52,151 nt of DNA from Rhodospirillales bacterium (GTDB taxonomy: Bacteria > Pseudomonadota > Alphaproteobacteria > Rhodospirillales > JASLLZ01). The stretch is from contig JASLZL010000086.1 of assembly GCA_030754885.1 (NCBI GenBank), positions 1-52,151 on the forward strand, given 5' to 3'. The notes under the pieces are model-generated. The model ran no database searches. It saw only the letters and a list, made by a program, of their open reading frames with translations, and was not told the DNA's origin. Of the stretch, positions 25,787 through 35,372 are shown in pieces (position 1 is the stretch's first letter; every line of letters begins with the position of its first letter). A program made the translations under genes and the position numbers.

Positions 25787-26986
25787 CTAGGTCGGACTGC
25801 GAACAGCTTGTTCTGCGATCGGCAGGTGGAGTAGCGCCGCGCCGATACCAAGTACGATAGAGGCCATCCATATCGGATCGTAAGAGCCCAGGACATCGAA
25901 GGCGTAGCCGCCCAACCAGACGCCGAGCGAGCTGCCCATCTGATGGCTGAAGAAGACGATGCCAAACAGCGTCGAAAGATAACGGACGCCGAAGATCTGC
26001 CCCACCAGTCCGCTGGTCAGGGGTACGGTGCCGAGCCACAAAAATCCGATGGCGGCGGCGAAGACAAGAACCGTGGCCTCCGTCTTCGGTGCCAGCAGGA
26101 AGGTGGTGATGACCAGGGCGCGCAGCAGATAAAGAAGGCTGAGAAGGTATTTCTTGCTGTAAAGGCCGCCAAGCGCGCCACAGGCGAAGGTGCCGAGGAT
26201 GTTGAAAAATCCGATCAAGGCGAGGGCCAGCGCCGCCGTCTCCCCGGTCAGTCCGACGTCGCCCAGATAGGCCGGCAGATGGACGGCGATGAAGGCCACC
26301 TGGAAGCCGCAGACAAAGAAACCCAAGGAGAGATAGCGGTAGCCGCTGTGACCGGCGGCTTCGCGGATGGCCTGAATGAGGGTAATCGCCGGCACTTCGG
26401 TCTGGCCTTGCCCGCCTGGGCGTCCGGCTAACGCCAGGGCCAGCGGCGCCATGAGGGCGGCAAACAGCGCCAAGGTGATCAATGCCCCCGGCCAGCCCTG
26501 GGCGGCGATCAGCGCCTGGCCCGCCGGTGCGATGACGAACTGACCGAAAGAGCCGCCGGCGCTGACGACGCCAAGCGCCATGCTTCGCCGCTCAACCGCC
26601 ACCAGCCGGCCGACCGCACCGAGGACGACGGCAAAGCCGGTGGCGGCGGTGCCGAACCCGACCAGCAGACCGGCGCCAAGGTTGAGGTCGACAATCGTGG
26701 CGGCACCCGACATGTGGGTCAGGCCAAGGGCGTATACGGCGGCCCCGGCAACCACCACCCGTCCAGCGCCGAAACGGTCGGCGACCATGCCGGTCAGGGG
26801 CTGGAATAGACCCCACAGGAGGTTTTGTAAGGCAAGCGCGAACGCAAAGGCCTCGCGGCCGATGCCCAGATCCAGGGTCATGGGTGGCAAGAAAAGACCG
26901 AAGCTTTGTCGCACCCCCATGCACACACTAAGGATAAGGGCGCCGCAAAGAATGACCGCGCTGGCGGGACGTTTCAGGGCTGTCAT
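25787..26986 (-). CDS. Major facilitator superfamily transporter
   Basis: The 399-residue protein has the hydrophobic pattern of about twelve membrane helices. GMVADRFGAGRVVVAGA, after helix 2, corresponds to the MFS loop 2-3 motif (D-R-x-G-R), and VRQSFGLFLPPM near the N-terminus resembles oxalate/formate-antiporter and monocarboxylate-type members. The ATG at 26986 shares one base with the TGA of the upstream EamA gene, so the two transporters are translationally coupled. The substrate cannot be told. Confidence 0.87.
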   Translation of the reverse strand: MTALKRPASAVILCGALILSVCMGVRQSFGLFLPPMTLDLGIGREAFAFALALQNLLWGLFQPLTGMVADRFGAGRVVVAGAAVYALGLTHMSGAATIVDLNLGAGLLVGFGTAATGFAVVLGAVGRLVAVERRSMALGVVSAGGSFGQFVIAPAGQALIAAQGWPGALITLALFAALMAPLALALAGRPGGQGQTEVPAITLIQAIREAAGHSGYRYLSLGFFVCGFQVAFIAVHLPAYLGDVGLTGETAALALALIGFFNILGTFACGALGGLYSKKYLLSLLYLLRALVITTFLLAPKTEATVLVFAAAIGFLWLGTVPLTSGLVGQIFGVRYLSTLFGIVFFSHQMGSSLGVWLGGYAFDVLGSYDPIWMASIVLGIGAALLHLPIAEQAVRSPT

Positions 26987-27894
26987 CAGTCCGCGTCCCT
27001 CGTCATTCTCTCCCGCCCAAGGATGGGACCCCGGGTCAGGATAAGGGCGTTGCCGACGAGCACCATGACAAGTCCGAGCGCCGCCGACAAGGTCCATTGG
27101 TAGCCTTCGAAAACCGTCGAAAGCGCCAGCGCGACAATGGGAAACAGCACCGAGGCATAAGCCGCCCGGTCGGCGCCGATGCGCCCCAAAAGCGTCAGGT
27201 AGCAGCCGAAAGCCAGCACCGTTGCGAAGAAGGCCAAATAGAACAGCGAGGCGACGTAAGGGAACGACGTATCGAAATTAAGCGGCCGGTCCAGGCCCAG
27301 GGCGAGGGCGACCAGGGCGAGGGCGCCATACGTCATGCCGAAGGCATTGGACTGCACAATCGGCAGGCCCTGCTTCTGATTGCGCGCCGAGGTCAGCATG
27401 CCGAGCGACGCCAGAAATGTGCCGGCCATTACCAGTGCCAGTCCAATCGTGCCATCGCGCGCCACATCGAAGGCGCGTATCTCGGGCCAGAAGACCAGCG
27501 TCAGCCCAGCGATGCCGGCCGCCGCCCCCAATACCACCCGGGCCCGAATGGGTTCGGCGAATAGCAGCGCGGTGCCGGCGATGTTCATCACGACGATTGA
27601 GGAGAAGGCAACGGCCACCAGACCGCTGGTCAGATATTGGCTGCCCAGGTAGATGAGGACGTAGTTGCCAGAAAACAAGAACAGACCCTGTAGGGCCATA
27701 AAGCCGTGGTCACGCAGCGAGAAGCGCATCGGTCGGCGTGCAAGCACGCAATAAGCAGTAAGAATTGCCGCCGCCCCGGCCATGCGGTAGAGAACGGAAA
27801 CCTCGGGCGCCACGACGCCCAACTGGAACTTGATCGCCAACCACGACGTGCCCCAAAAGAAGACGGTGAGCACATAGAGCAAGACGTTGGTCAT
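26986..27894 (-). CDS. EamA-type (DMT superfamily) transporter
   Basis: The 302-residue product consists of two EamA repeats, about ten membrane helices, with YLGSQYLTSGLVAVAFSSIVV near the end of the first repeat. DMT proteins of this type export amino acids or other metabolites, but specificity is not predictable. The ATG at 27894 is preferred over a GTG two codons upstream. It is followed directly by the MFS gene (TGATG overlap), giving a two-transporter operon. Confidence 0.88.
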   Translation of the reverse strand: MTNVLLYVLTVFFWGTSWLAIKFQLGVVAPEVSVLYRMAGAAAILTAYCVLARRPMRFSLRDHGFMALQGLFLFSGNYVLIYLGSQYLTSGLVAVAFSSIVVMNIAGTALLFAEPIRARVVLGAAAGIAGLTLVFWPEIRAFDVARDGTIGLALVMAGTFLASLGMLTSARNQKQGLPIVQSNAFGMTYGALALVALALGLDRPLNFDTSFPYVASLFYLAFFATVLAFGCYLTLLGRIGADRAAYASVLFPIVALALSTVFEGYQWTLSAALGLVMVLVGNALILTRGPILGRERMTRDAD

Positions 27895-27979
27895 GGGCAC
27901 CCCAGCGCGCGGTTCGACCGCCTGGCGGGGTCATCCTATAAAGAGTTTGCGGCGCTTCGGCAAACGCCAGTGGCCCGTA

Positions 27980-28231
27980 TCACGTACGCCAGAACGGCTT
28001 GGCATATTCGGCGGCCGCGTCTGCCTTGGTCAACCCGGCGTTCCGTAGAAGCCGCGCGTCCAGTTTCATCAGGTGGCGGCGTTCCATGGTGCGTCCCTGC
28101 CACTCGGCCAGAGTGTCGAACAGACGCACCATCGCGTCCCGCGCGGCGCCAAGAATGCCTTGGGCGGCGAGCCGGATCCGGTCGTCCCGCAATGGGTCGC
28201 TAACATGAGGCTTCATAATAGAAATGTTCAT
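27980..28231 (-). CDS. DUF1127 (YjiS-like) small protein
   Basis: The 83-residue protein ends with the DUF1127 core: a Trp/Arg-rich helix (LFDTLAEWQGRTMERRHLMKLDARLLRNAGLT) shown here in part as RRHLMKLDARLLRNAGL, followed by an acidic-aliphatic tail. Proteins with this domain in alphaproteobacteria are often small regulators, some linked to RNA turnover or phosphate and carbon metabolism. Start at ATG 28231 was chosen over an upstream ATG at 28267, because the family is short. It is divergent from the LysR gene across 138 bases. Confidence 0.85.
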   Translation of the reverse strand: MNISIMKPHVSDPLRDDRIRLAAQGILGAARDAMVRLFDTLAEWQGRTMERRHLMKLDARLLRNAGLTKADAAAEYAKPFWRT

Positions 28232-28327
28232 GGCTTGGCCTTTCGAACCAAAGGGGTTAATCGGCATCGTCCGGGCTTTTAATACGCCATATCCAAGCTC
28301 TCGACAAACGAGAGTTGTTCATGTAAT

Positions 28328-28346
28328 AGATTAGAAATTCTTATCT
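28328..28346. promoter_or_regulatory. AT-rich dyad upstream of the LysR gene, possible operator
   Basis: AGATTAGAAATTCTTATCT is an inverted repeat with one mismatch in nine-base arms, ending 23 bases before the LysR ATG. It lies between two divergent genes, the usual place for LysR autoregulation, and is AT-rich in a GC-rich setting. Assignment to this regulator is by position only. Confidence 0.5.
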
Positions 28347-28369
28347 ATAATTGAAGTCCGCCGATACCC

Positions 28370-29254
28370 ATGGCCCGCCGTCTACCGCCGCTCAATGCGC
28401 TCCGCGTCTTCGAGGCTGCGGCGCGCCATCTTTCGTTCACGCGCGCCGCCCAAGAGTTAAACGTCACCCAGGCGGCGGTCAGCCACCAGATTAAGGGACT
28501 GGAGGAGCACCTGGAGCTAAAGCTCTTTCGTCGCCTCAACCGGGCGCTGCTTCTGACCGACCAAGGCCAGGCCTATTTCCCGCCGGTGCGCGACGCCCTT
28601 GAGACTCTGGCCCAAGCCACTAAGCGCCTTGAGGTCCAGGACGCTGGCGGGACGATCACGGTCAGCACCTTGACGTCGTTCGCCGCCAACTGGCTGGTGC
28701 CGCGTCTCAGGCGTTTCCGCACGCTGTGCCCCGACGTCGATGTCCACATCTCGACTACCGATGACGTGGTTGACTTTGGGCGTGATAACATCGACATGGC
28801 GGTCCGCTACGGCAGCGGTGAGTGGCGTGGCCTCGACGCCCAACGCCTGATGACAGAAGAGGTGTTTCCGGTGTGTAGCCCGAGCCTGCTGGAGGACGGG
28901 CCGCCGCTTCGCACTCCGGCGGACCTCGGCCGTTACACGCTGCTGCATGACGAGATGCGCGAGGACTGGCGCATGTGGCTGTTGGCGGCGGGCGCCGACC
29001 ACCTGAACGCGACGCGCGGCCCCGGGTTCCAACATTCCAATCTGGTTGTTCAGGCTGCCATCGCCGGCGAGGGCGTGGCGCTCGGGCGCAGCGTCCTGGT
29101 CGCCGACGACCTGGCCGCGGGGCGTCTCATAAAGCCCTTCGATATCAGCTTGCCGGCCGAGTTTGCTTATTACGTCGTCTGCCCCGAGGCCGACGCCAAG
29201 CGCCCCAAGGTCGCCGCCTTCCGCGAATGGCTGCTCGACGAGGCGGCGGGCTGA
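28370..29254 (+). CDS. LysR-type transcriptional regulator, GcvA-like
   Basis: The 294-residue protein starts with the GcvA-group pattern RLPPLNALRVFEAAARHLSF and a winged helix-turn-helix (TRAAQELNVTQAAVSHQIKG, residues 25-44). The effector domain follows from about residue 90. GcvA-like members control amino-acid or beta-lactamase genes, but the target here is not obvious. Likely targets are itself and the divergent DUF1127 gene. Its end faces the acetoacetyl-CoA synthetase gene with 15 bases between. Confidence 0.93.
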   Translation: MARRLPPLNALRVFEAAARHLSFTRAAQELNVTQAAVSHQIKGLEEHLELKLFRRLNRALLLTDQGQAYFPPVRDALETLAQATKRLEVQDAGGTITVSTLTSFAANWLVPRLRRFRTLCPDVDVHISTTDDVVDFGRDNIDMAVRYGSGEWRGLDAQRLMTEEVFPVCSPSLLEDGPPLRTPADLGRYTLLHDEMREDWRMWLLAAGADHLNATRGPGFQHSNLVVQAAIAGEGVALGRSVLVADDLAAGRLIKPFDISLPAEFAYYVVCPEADAKRPKVAAFREWLLDEAAG

Positions 29255-29269
29255 TTATTGGTTGCTATC

Positions 29270-31222
29270 CTATTCGCGCAACGCCGCCAGGTCTTTGTAA
29301 TGCTCCAGGGCCTCGGGATTGGCCAGCGCGTCGGTGTTCTTAACCGCTCGGTCATGGATCACGTTGCCGACGGCAAGCTCGGTGATCTTGCCCGATTTGG
29401 TGCGCGGGATATCGGCCACCTGGAGAATCTTGGCCGGCACGTGGCGTGGTGAGCAGTTGGCGCGGATACGTTTGCGGATCCTGTCCTCCAGGGCATCGTC
29501 GAGGGACAGCCCTTGGCGCAGGACGACGAACAGCACGACCCTGACGTCGCCGTCCCACTCCTGGCCGACGACGATGCTTTCCATTACCTCGTCCAGTTGT
29601 TCGACCTGGCGGTAGATCTCAGACGTTCCGATGCGAACGCCGCCCGGGTTAAGGGTCGCGTCCGAGCGGCCGTAAATGACGATGCCGTCGTGTTCGGTCA
29701 GCTCGACATAGTCGCCGTGGGTCCAGACGCCGGGGAAAAACTCGAAATAGGCGGCCCGGTACTTGGCGCCGTCGTCATCGTCCCAGAAGGCGACCGGCAT
29801 GGAGGGGAAGGGTTGGGTGCACACCAATTCCCCCTTCTCGGCCCGAAGCGGTTTGGCATCGTCGTCGAAAACGTCGACCGCCAGGCCCAGTGCCCGGGTC
29901 TGTATTTCTCCGCGCCACACCGGGCCGGTGGGATCGCCCAGTATGAAACAGCCGACGATATCGGTGCCGCCGGCGATGGACGCCAAGTGAAGGTCGCTCT
30001 TGATGGCGCGGTAGACGTAATCGAAGCTCTCGGCGGCCAACGGCGAGCCGGTCGAGGTCAGGGTCCGGATCGAGCCCAGGTCGTGGGTCTCCTTGGGCTT
30101 CAGACCCGCCTTGTTGAGGGCGTCGATGTACTTGGCCGAGGTGCCGAACAGTGTCATCGCCTCGGCGTCGGCGAAATCGAACAAGACGTTGCCGTCGGGG
30201 TGAAAGGGCGATCCGTCGTACAACAGAACGGTCGCCTGGCAAGCCAGCGCCGAGACCAGCCAGTTCCACATCATCCAGCCGGTTGTGGTGAAATAGCACA
30301 CCCGGTCGCCGGGCTTGATGTCGCAATGAAGCACATGTTCGGTGGCGTGTTTCAAAAGGGTGCCGCCAGCGCCGTGGACAATGCACTTGGGCGCCCCCGT
30401 GGTGCCCGACGAATAGAGGATATAGGCGGGATGGTTGAAGGCCAGGCGCGCGAAATCGATGTCGCCGGCCTCAAAACCCTCGATGAAGGTGTCCCACATC
30501 CGGGCGCCTGGCACACTGTCGAGGGGCGGGTCCCGGCGCAGATAGGGGACGACTATCGTCGCCTGTAGGGGGGGCAGCCGAGAGACGATCTCGGCTAGTT
30601 TTTCCAAGCAATCGTGGGTCTTGCCGTTGTAGGCGTAGCCCTCGGCTGCGAACAGAACCTTGGGCGCGATCTGGCCGAAGCGGTCGAGCACACCGGCGGC
30701 GCCAAAGTCGGGCGAGCACGATGACCAAATCGCGCCAAGGGCGTTGGCGGCGAGCATGGCGATGACGGCCTCGGGCATGTTGGGAAGATAGCCGCCAACC
30801 CGGTCGCCGGGGCCGACGCCGGCGTCCCGAAGCGCCTGGGTCAGGCGCGACACTTGATCGTAAAGTGCGCCCCACGAGAGGCGGCGGCGCACCCGGTCCT
30901 CGCCCCAAAAGACGATGGCGTCGGCTTCGTCGCGCCGGCGCAACAGGTTTTCGGCGAGGTTGAGCCGGGCATCGGGGAACCACCGGGCACCGGGCATCTT
31001 GTCACCGTCGACCAGAACGTCGGTGCCCCAGGTCTCGGCGATGACGCCGGTGAAATCCTTGACCGAGGTCCAGAACTTTTCCTTTTCGGCGACGGAGAAT
31101 CGGTAGAGCTCGGCGAAATCGCGGATGACGACGTTCCAGTCGTCCTCAACCGTTTCCATGAAGGCGGTTACGTTGGACTGCCCGATGCGGTCGTCGGTGG
31201 GTCGCCAGAGGGGTTCGGCCAC
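29270..31222 (-). CDS. aacS: Acetoacetyl-CoA synthetase
   Basis: The 650-residue product is an ANL-superfamily ligase with [18 protein letters not shown] as the P-loop-like adenylation motif. It starts with LWRPTDDRI and has the AacS-typical [17 protein letters not shown] and [19 protein letters not shown]. It activates acetoacetate to acetoacetyl-CoA with ATP, feeding ketone bodies or PHB breakdown products back to central metabolism or PHA. The GTG at 31222 gives the usual family length; upstream ATGs would run into the YciI gene, whose stop lies 13 bases before. The pair form a small operon. Confidence 0.95.
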   Translation of the reverse strand: MAEPLWRPTDDRIGQSNVTAFMETVEDDWNVVIRDFAELYRFSVAEKEKFWTSVKDFTGVIAETWGTDVLVDGDKMPGARWFPDARLNLAENLLRRRDEADAIVFWGEDRVRRRLSWGALYDQVSRLTQALRDAGVGPGDRVGGYLPNMPEAVIAMLAANALGAIWSSCSPDFGAAGVLDRFGQIAPKVLFAAEGYAYNGKTHDCLEKLAEIVSRLPPLQATIVVPYLRRDPPLDSVPGARMWDTFIEGFEAGDIDFARLAFNHPAYILYSSGTTGAPKCIVHGAGGTLLKHATEHVLHCDIKPGDRVCYFTTTGWMMWNWLVSALACQATVLLYDGSPFHPDGNVLFDFADAEAMTLFGTSAKYIDALNKAGLKPKETHDLGSIRTLTSTGSPLAAESFDYVYRAIKSDLHLASIAGGTDIVGCFILGDPTGPVWRGEIQTRALGLAVDVFDDDAKPLRAEKGELVCTQPFPSMPVAFWDDDDGAKYRAAYFEFFPGVWTHGDYVELTEHDGIVIYGRSDATLNPGGVRIGTSEIYRQVEQLDEVMESIVVGQEWDGDVRVVLFVVLRQGLSLDDALEDRIRKRIRANCSPRHVPAKILQVADIPRTKSGKITELAVGNVIHDRAVKNTDALANPEALEHYKDLAALRE

Positions 31223-31235
31223 GGTGCGGTTCCGT

Positions 31236-31520
31236 TCAGAGGGCGACGCGGAAGGGATGGACCTCAATGCGGCGCCAAACATCTCCGGTGACATAGGGGT
31301 CCGAGGCCAGCCAGCCATCGAGCGCCGCGCGCGATTCAAAGTCGACGATGACCACCGAACCGGTCATGGCGCCGGCCTCGTCCAACATGGCGCCGCCGGT
31401 CAGGATGGCGCCCGTGTCCTTAAGCCGCCGGGCTCCCTCAAGGTGATTCGCGCGCGCGCTTTGGCGGCGCTCGGGCGCCTCGGCGTCGGTGCCGTCATGG
31501 GCGATGACAACGAATTGCAT
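31236..31520 (-). CDS. YciI-like protein
   Basis: The 94-residue protein has the YciI ferredoxin-like fold pattern: a [10 protein letters not shown] start, [21 protein letters not shown] with the conserved His, and the end [20 protein letters not shown] with the D-P-Y/F motif and a C-terminal His. Family members have weak dehalogenase-like or hydrolytic roles and are rarely assigned. It precedes aacS by 13 bases, and a GAGGAGGAATT site precedes its ATG at 31520. A role in acetoacetate metabolism is only suggested by this pairing. Confidence 0.87.
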   Translation of the reverse strand: MQFVVIAHDGTDAEAPERRQSARANHLEGARRLKDTGAILTGGAMLDEAGAMTGSVVIVDFESRAALDGWLASDPYVTGDVWRRIEVHPFRVAL

Positions 31521-31639
31521 GGCGAATTCCTCCTCCGCGCTAGGCCGGCGAAGTATGAGGGTGCCCAGGGCGCGGCGCAACCCGGCCCTGTTCTTAGCGG
31601 TCTGGTTTTCAGGGTGCGAACGTCGTAACTTGTCGATCG

Positions 31640-32563
31640 ATGCTCCGACTGCGCTTTCTCTTCGCCGCCGCCGCCGCCATCCCAGCACCCCTTCGCGGGG
31701 GCCTGTGGATCGTCGTCTCGACCATCTTTTTTGCCCTCACCGCGGTCATTATCCGCCACGTCTCGGCCGAGGTGGATTCCTTCGAGATCGCCTTCTTTCG
31801 CAACCTCTTCGGCGTCCTCTTTATGATGCCGTGGCTGATGAAGGCCGGGGTGATCCGGATGAGAACGCGGCGTCTCGGTCACTATGGCCTGCGCGCCCTA
31901 GCGGCGACCGGTGCCCAGTTGTGCTGGTTTACCGCCGTCACCATTATGCCCCTGGCCGATGCGACAGCGCTCAACTTTACCTCGCCGTTGTTCGCCGTCA
32001 TCGGTGCCGCCTTGATCTTGGGCGAGACCGTCGGGCCGCGCCGCGCGGCGGCTGTGTTCATCGGGTTCGTCGGTGCCGCGATCATCCTCAGGCCGGGGAT
32101 AGAGGCCTTCACTCCGGCCGCCGCAATCGTTCTTGCCGCGTCGCTCTTTCAGGCCCTGGCGCAATTGGCGGCGCGGTCATTGTCGTCCACCGAATTGCCC
32201 AACCTCATCGTGCTTTATTTGAGTTTGATGATGACGCCGTTGACCGGCATCGCGGCGTCCTTGGTGTGGGTGACTCCGTCGTGGCAGGCGCTTGGCTGGC
32301 TGGCCGTCATGGGCTTCATCTCGACCCTTGGCCAACAGGCCCTGGTGCGCGGCTTTCGGGCCGCGGAAGCCTCGGTGGTGGCGCCCTTCAACTATGGCCG
32401 GATGGTCTTTGCCGCGGTGCTTGCCTACATCTTTTTTGGTGAGGTGGCGGATATCTGGACCTGGGTCGGGGCGACGGTGATTTTCGGAGCGACCGTCTAC
32501 ACGGCGCGGCGCGAGACCCAGGTGCGCCGCTCGAAGGCCGCATCCGGCCCGGCGGAGGAGTGA
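31640..32563 (+). CDS. EamA-type (DMT superfamily) transporter, first of a tandem pair
   Basis: The 307-residue product has two EamA repeats, about ten membrane helices, with IRHVSAEVDSFEIAFFRNLF near the start and WFTAVTIMPLADATALNFTS at the end of helices 3-4. A six-base gap separates its stop from the ATG of the next gene, which encodes a clear paralogue with the same landmarks, so this is a tandem duplication. It could form homodimers or heterodimers with its neighbour. The substrate is unknown. Confidence 0.9.
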   Translation: MLRLRFLFAAAAAIPAPLRGGLWIVVSTIFFALTAVIIRHVSAEVDSFEIAFFRNLFGVLFMMPWLMKAGVIRMRTRRLGHYGLRALAATGAQLCWFTAVTIMPLADATALNFTSPLFAVIGAALILGETVGPRRAAAVFIGFVGAAIILRPGIEAFTPAAAIVLAASLFQALAQLAARSLSSTELPNLIVLYLSLMMTPLTGIAASLVWVTPSWQALGWLAVMGFISTLGQQALVRGFRAAEASVVAPFNYGRMVFAAVLAYIFFGEVADIWTWVGATVIFGATVYTARRETQVRRSKAASGPAEE

Positions 32564-32569
32564 TCGATC

Positions 32570-33466
32570 ATGGCTGACTCGACTGTTCCTCCTCGCCCCA
32601 GGATTTCGGCCCCGTTGCGGGGCGTGCTGTGGATGGTGGCGTCGTGTGCCTGTTTTGCCTTGATGGCAACGATGGTGCGGCGCGCCTCCTTCGACGTCCA
32701 TCCCGTCGAGATCGTCTTCTTCCGTTATCTGTTCGGGCTTCTCTTCCTGGCACCCTGGCTCCTGCGCGCCGGCCTGGCCCCATTACGCACGCGGCGCCTG
32801 GGCATGCATCTCTTTCGCGCCCTGGCCGGCATGGGGGTGGTCCTCACCTGGTTCACCGCCGTTTCGTTGATGCCGCTTGCCGAAGCGACGGCGCTGGCCT
32901 TTACGGCGCCCCTGTTCGCCACCTTGGGCGCGGCACTTTTTTTGGGCGAGAGTGTGCGCCTGCGCCGCTGGTCGGCCATCGCCATCGGTTTCGCCGGCGC
33001 CATGATCATCTTAAGGCCGGGCCTGCAGGCGATAAGCTGGCCGGCGCTGCTGGCCCTCGCCAGTTCGGCCTTCCTGGGCACCGCGGCGCTGGTCATCAAG
33101 TCGCTGTCGCGCACCGAGGAATCGAACACAATCGTCCTTTATCTGTGCCTTCTGACAACGCCGCTGACGGCCATAGGGGCCTTTTTCGTGTGGACGACGC
33201 CGTCGCTGGAGTCCCTGGCCTGGATGGCCGGTATCGGGGTCGTGGCAACCATCGGCCAACTGGCCTACACCCGCGCTTTTGCCGCCACCGAGACGTCGAT
33301 CGTCATGCCGCTTACGTTCTTCAAGCTGATTTTCGCGGCACTATTGGGCTATTTCTTTTTCGCCGAGGTGGCGGACTCGTGGACCTGGATCGGGGCGGCG
33401 GTGATCTTCGGGTCCGCCGTCTACACGGCGCGCCGCGAAGCCCAACTGGCAACGAACACCCCCTAG
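32570..33466 (+). CDS. EamA-type (DMT superfamily) transporter, second of a tandem pair
   Basis: The 298-residue paralogue of the preceding gene has matching landmarks (FDVHPVEIVFFRYLFGLLFL; WFTAVSLMPLAEATALAFTA; the end VIFGSAVYTARREAQL). A GGAGGAGTGATCGATC ribosome site inside the end of the first gene precedes its ATG, so the pair is one operon. The copies have clearly diverged, so the duplication is not recent. A 33-bp perfect hairpin follows 17 bases after the stop and probably ends the transcript. Confidence 0.9.
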   Translation: MADSTVPPRPRISAPLRGVLWMVASCACFALMATMVRRASFDVHPVEIVFFRYLFGLLFLAPWLLRAGLAPLRTRRLGMHLFRALAGMGVVLTWFTAVSLMPLAEATALAFTAPLFATLGAALFLGESVRLRRWSAIAIGFAGAMIILRPGLQAISWPALLALASSAFLGTAALVIKSLSRTEESNTIVLYLCLLTTPLTAIGAFFVWTTPSLESLAWMAGIGVVATIGQLAYTRAFAATETSIVMPLTFFKLIFAALLGYFFFAEVADSWTWIGAAVIFGSAVYTARREAQLATNTP

Positions 33467-33483
33467 GGCATTTCAAGTTTGTT

Positions 33484-33565
33484 CGGCACCAGCCCGCACC
33501 CCCACCCGGCCACCCACAGCGCACAATGCCATTGGGTGGCCGGGTGGGGGTGCGGGCTGGTGCCG
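33484..33565. terminator. 33-bp perfect inverted repeat between convergent genes, probable bidirectional terminator
   Basis: Bases 33484-33516 are the exact reverse complement of 33533-33565, with a 16-base loop. It lies between the stops of an EamA transporter (plus strand) and lsrF (minus strand), where a shared terminator is expected. Its stem is two to three times longer than usual intrinsic terminators, very GC-rich, and lacks a T-run on the right. It may be a transcript barrier or a mobile palindrome. Confidence 0.7.
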
Positions 33566-33577
33566 TAACTTAATTCC

Positions 33578-34462
33578 CTAGGCCAACGCGTCCTTGAGCG
33601 TTTGATAGAGATCGAAGGCCTTGTCCGGCTTTTCATCCTCATGCACGACGGCGCCGACGGCCTGAATCATGGCCAGCGGGCTGTCGGACTGGAAGATGTT
33701 GCGCCCCATGTCGACGCCCAAGGCGCCTTGATCGATGGCGCGCGAAGCCATGGTCAGCGCTTCCAGTTCGGGCAACTTCTTGCCGCCGGCGATGACGATG
33801 GGCACAGGGCAGCCGGCGGTGACGCGCTCGAAGCCTTCGTCGATGTAATAGGTCTTTATGTAATGAGCGCCGATCTCGGCGGCGAGGCGAGTCGCCAGGC
33901 CGAAATAGCGGGCATCGCGCACCATGTCCTTGCCCACGCCGGTGACGGCCAGGGTCGGGATTCCATAGCGGGTGCCGGTGTCGATCAGCTTGACCAGGTT
34001 GGCGATGGATTTGTGCTCGAACTCGGCACCGATATAAACCTGGGCCGCCATGGCGGCGGCGTTGAGGCGGATGGCATCCTCGATCTCGACGGCGACAAGC
34101 TCGTTCGAAAGTTCGGTCAGAATGCTCTGCCCGCCGCTGCACCTAAGGGCCACCGGCTTGTCGGTCGCCGCCGGGATACAGCTGCGGAGTGCGCCGCGCG
34201 TGCACATAAGGACATCGGCATAGGGCATCAGGGGTACAATTGAGAGGTCGATGCGCTCTATCCCGGTGGTCGGTCCCTGGAAATAGCCGTGATCGAAGGC
34301 CAGCATCACCGTGCGCCCGGTCTTCGGGTTGAAGATACGCCCCAGGCGGTTCTGCATGCCCCAGTCGAGGGCGTTTGAGCCCTTGAGGAAGAAGGGCTCA
34401 TTGACAGCCGGGGTATCGGTGCCGAAATCCTTGCCGTCCTTTATGTCGTCCAAATCCGTCAT
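33578..34462 (-). CDS. lsrF: LsrF-like 3-hydroxy-5-phosphonooxypentane-2,4-dione thiolase
   Basis: The 294-residue protein closely follows E. coli LsrF as I remember it: [12 protein letters not shown] at the start, [70 protein letters not shown] with the Schiff-base Lys, and [18 protein letters not shown]. LsrF is the last enzyme of phospho-AI-2 breakdown, a class I aldolase-like fold that transfers an acetyl group to CoA. None of lsrK, R, A, C, D, B or G is nearby, so it is orphaned. It may work with distant lsr genes or on another C5 phosphodione. Confidence 0.9.
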   Translation of the reverse strand: MTDLDDIKDGKDFGTDTPAVNEPFFLKGSNALDWGMQNRLGRIFNPKTGRTVMLAFDHGYFQGPTTGIERIDLSIVPLMPYADVLMCTRGALRSCIPAATDKPVALRCSGGQSILTELSNELVAVEIEDAIRLNAAAMAAQVYIGAEFEHKSIANLVKLIDTGTRYGIPTLAVTGVGKDMVRDARYFGLATRLAAEIGAHYIKTYYIDEGFERVTAGCPVPIVIAGGKKLPELEALTMASRAIDQGALGVDMGRNIFQSDSPLAMIQAVGAVVHEDEKPDKAFDLYQTLKDALA

Positions 34463-34538
34463 CGTTCCGCTCCTGCCGATTGGGGGCCCGCCACCGGGTG
34501 CGCTATGATGGCGCCTCTAATATAGAGAATGCGCGCCG

Positions 34539-35372
34539 ATGGGAAAGAGACAAGAAGATTCCTCCGTGACCAATGCCATTACCGGCATTGATCACATCTT
34601 GATTGGTGTCGCCGACCTGGAAGGGGCGAGGCGCACCTGGGAGGGCCTGGGCTTCACCCTGACGCCGTGCGGTCGCCACAAGGGTTGGGGCACGGCTAAC
34701 TACTGCGTTATGTTTGACGTTGGCTATATCGAGCTCCTCGGCATCGTCGATGCCGGGCTATTCACCAACAACCTGGACCGGTTTTTGGATGAGAACGGCG
34801 AGGGATTGCTTGGCCTCGCCTTGGCCACCGCCGACGCCGAAACGGCCTATCGGGGTCTGTGCCGGGCCGGCATCGGTGCCGAGGCGCCAAAGACCCTGGG
34901 GCGCCTGTTGGAACTGCCCGAAGGCACCGTCGAGCCCAGCTTTTCGCTGGTTCACCTGCCGCCGGCGGCGACGCCGGGGCTTAGGGCCTTCGTTTGTCAA
35001 CATCTGACGCCGGTTCTGGTGCGCCGCCCGTCGTGGCTGGTCCATGCCAACGGCGCACAGGACATCGCAGGCGCGTCGGTGGTCACCGAGGATCCCAGCT
35101 CGGCCGCCCCAGCTTACGAAAAGCTCTTGGGAGCCGACCGCATCGCGCGCCATAAAGCCGGGTTTTCGGTGTGTCTCGGCGGTGCCGTCATCCACTTCGG
35201 GGCTCCGGGCACCGGCAAGGTGTCGCTTTCGGTCCGGGTCGCCGACGCCGAAACGACGGCGCGATGCCTGAACGCCCGGGGAATTCCCTTCGCCCGTCCC
35301 GACGACGGAAGTCTCCGCGTGTCTCCCGAGGCCGCCACCGGCGTCGCGCTGACGTTCGTGCCCTCTTCTTAA
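34539..35372 (+). CDS. VOC-superfamily (glyoxalase-like) protein
   Basis: The 277-residue protein has two vicinal-oxygen-chelate modules. ITGIDHILIGVADLEGARRT opens the first with a metal-ligand His, and MFDVGYIELLGIVD supplies its acidic strand; the second begins near residue 170 and is more diverged. Similar proteins are annotated as glyoxalase-like or PF13468-type, without assigned substrate. ATG 34539 was used; a GTG at 34566 nearer the domain start is possible. The stop overlaps the convergent stop of the dienelactone hydrolase gene. Confidence 0.8.
   Translation: MGKRQEDSSVTNAITGIDHILIGVADLEGARRTWEGLGFTLTPCGRHKGWGTANYCVMFDVGYIELLGIVDAGLFTNNLDRFLDENGEGLLGLALATADAETAYRGLCRAGIGAEAPKTLGRLLELPEGTVEPSFSLVHLPPAATPGLRAFVCQHLTPVLVRRPSWLVHANGAQDIAGASVVTEDPSSAAPAYEKLLGADRIARHKAGFSVCLGGAVIHFGAPGTGKVSLSVRVADAETTARCLNARGIPFARPDDGSLRVSPEAATGVALTFVPSS

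Noticed and set aside
33484-33565. MITE or insertion-sequence remnant
   Set aside because: No flanking target duplication, second copy or transposase fragment was seen, so a terminator-like role is the safer call.
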